Source of the DNA: an uncultured Candidatus Saccharibacteria bacterium
GTDB lineage: Bacteria; Patescibacteriota; Saccharimonadia; Saccharimonadales; Saccharimonadaceae
DNA length: 12,414 nt
Reading direction: 5' to 3'
Assembly (NCBI GenBank): GCA_938046495.1
Contig: CALIXG010000098.1
Span: 1-12,414 of the forward strand
Shown: piece by piece, positions 11,892 through 12,414 of the stretch
Layout of the letters: every line of letters starts with the position of its first letter
Numbering within the stretch: the stretch's first letter is position 1
The notes under the pieces: generated by a model
What the model was told of the DNA's origin: nothing
Database searches by the model: none
Seen by the model: the letters and a program-made list of their open reading frames with translations, nothing else
Position numbers and translations under genes: made by a program

Positions 11892-12414
11892 CTAGACGTG
11901 ACGTACTTTGCGGCGAAGAGTTTCAATAGGAAGAGTTTTAGTGTAATAAGAAATTTTATCCAAGACAAGATCTCTAGCTTCAAGGTATTTTAATTCTTCT
12001 ACGCCAAATCCACGCTTAAAGACTGAGACACCATAGAAGCGATGCTTGGTGTCGTTTTCATCGACAATGCCCCAGAAATTATAGCGCTTAATGCCGCGCT
12101 TTCTGGCGTCACGCATAGCCTCCATATGAAGAAGCGGGGCGCCGGAATACTTAGTGCCAAGCTCTGAAGATACGCCATAATGATAAGATGCTTCATTGCC
12201 GTAGAAAATCATAAAGTTTTCGGCGAGAATCTCGCCACCTAGCTTCGCGATATAGAGTACCGCCTCGTCATTTTTAGCAAAAGCCGCAAATTGCTTGGTG
12301 AGAAAATCCTCAGAAAAAGCATAAAAGTCGTGGCGCTTAGCGGTTTGTAATTCAATTTGATAAAAATCATGAATCGCTTTCGGGTCGGAAGTTTTCTCGA
12401 TGGTGATTTGATTT
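11892..12414 (-). CDS. FemA/FemB-family peptidoglycan bridge aminoacyltransferase (C-terminal part; start beyond window)
   Basis: The open frame enters from the right edge; the 173 residues visible are the C-terminal GNAT-like half. Enzymes of this family use aminoacyl-tRNA to add amino acids to the peptide stem of lipid II, making cell-wall cross-bridges at the inner face of the membrane. Support: EAVLYIAKLGGEILAENFMIFYG (about 50-72), a core beta-hairpin typical of Fem proteins; YHYGVSSE and SGAPLLHMEAMRDARKRGIKRYNF (90-113); and the signature region FWGI...HRFYGVSVFKRGFG (113-137), in which the FK-GFG motif is the strongest match. The fragment ends in a basic tail, RRKVRHV. An ATG at 12212 is internal to the conserved domain and is not the start. 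The gene ends in TAG and is followed by its own terminator. Confidence 0.88.
   Translation of the reverse strand, partial: NQITIEKTSDPKAIHDFYQIELQTAKRHDFYAFSEDFLTKQFAAFAKNDEAVLYIAKLGGEILAENFMIFYGNEASYHYGVSSELGTKYSGAPLLHMEAMRDARKRGIKRYNFWGIVDENDTKHRFYGVSVFKRGFGVEELKYLEARDLVLDKISYYTKTLPIETLRRKVRHV

Noticed and set aside
1..12414. Recoded UGA (Gly) as in Gracilibacteria/SR1, suggested by the absence of TGA stops
   Set aside because: Ten visible stops are TAA or TAG, but none of the recognised proteins contains an in-frame TGA and all read full length with the standard code, with glycines encoded by GGN. The sample of stops is small.

Overview
This 12.4 kb window looks like a chromosomal segment of a small-genome bacterium, most likely a Candidate Phyla Radiation (Patescibacteria) member and possibly a Saccharibacterium. 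That assignment is inference from protein content and style: a divergent GalU, a FemA/B-type transferase, a flotillin-like protein, HdeD/DUF308 and YtxG/YtxH membrane proteins, short intergenic gaps and moderately AT-rich DNA. The standard genetic code fits. The ten visible stops are eight TAA and two TAG, and no recognised gene has an in-frame TGA. No IS element, phage module, CRISPR array, rRNA or tRNA was seen.

Layout. On the minus strand at the left edge is the 5' part of a flotillin/SPFH gene (1-364). The plus strand then carries the only two rightward genes: a nucleoside phosphorylase (618-1352) and an orphan protein with an acidic tail (1601-2080). Two terminators at 2094-2163 separate them from the leftward genes. 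Everything else is on the minus strand; in transcription order from the right: a FemA/B aminoacyltransferase (C-terminal part, 11892-12414), an HdeD-like membrane protein (11001-11759), galU (10008-10886), a ytxG-like/ytxH-like/dnaE operon (9866-5247), an FAD-linked oxidase (5130-3520) and trigger factor (3455-2175).

How the genes work together. This is mainly housekeeping: replication (DnaE with an intact-looking PHP domain), nascent-chain folding (trigger factor), UDP-sugar supply and cell-wall cross-bridge synthesis (GalU, FemA/B), nucleoside salvage (phosphorylase) and envelope proteins (flotillin, HdeD-like, YtxG/H). The only clear operon is ytxG-ytxH-dnaE, in which the ytxH stop codon directly abuts the dnaE start.

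The most interesting signal is transcriptional rather than a new gene system. Two genes (the phosphorylase and tig) have a perfect TATAAT placed so that the predicted +1 is the A of the ATG, with no usable Shine-Dalgarno, which suggests leaderless mRNAs. Three others (FAD oxidase, ytxG-like, HdeD-like) share the identical 12-mer TATGCTAAAATA as an extended -10 with a very short leader. A 19-bp AT-rich element is shared by the flotillin and acidic-protein upstream regions. I do not see convincing evidence of a novel defence or mobile system. The protein-level oddities are an FAD oxidase lacking the usual active-site His motifs, a GalU with an altered nucleotide-binding loop, a Lys/Ser/Thr-rich linker in DnaE, and the unrecognised acidic protein.
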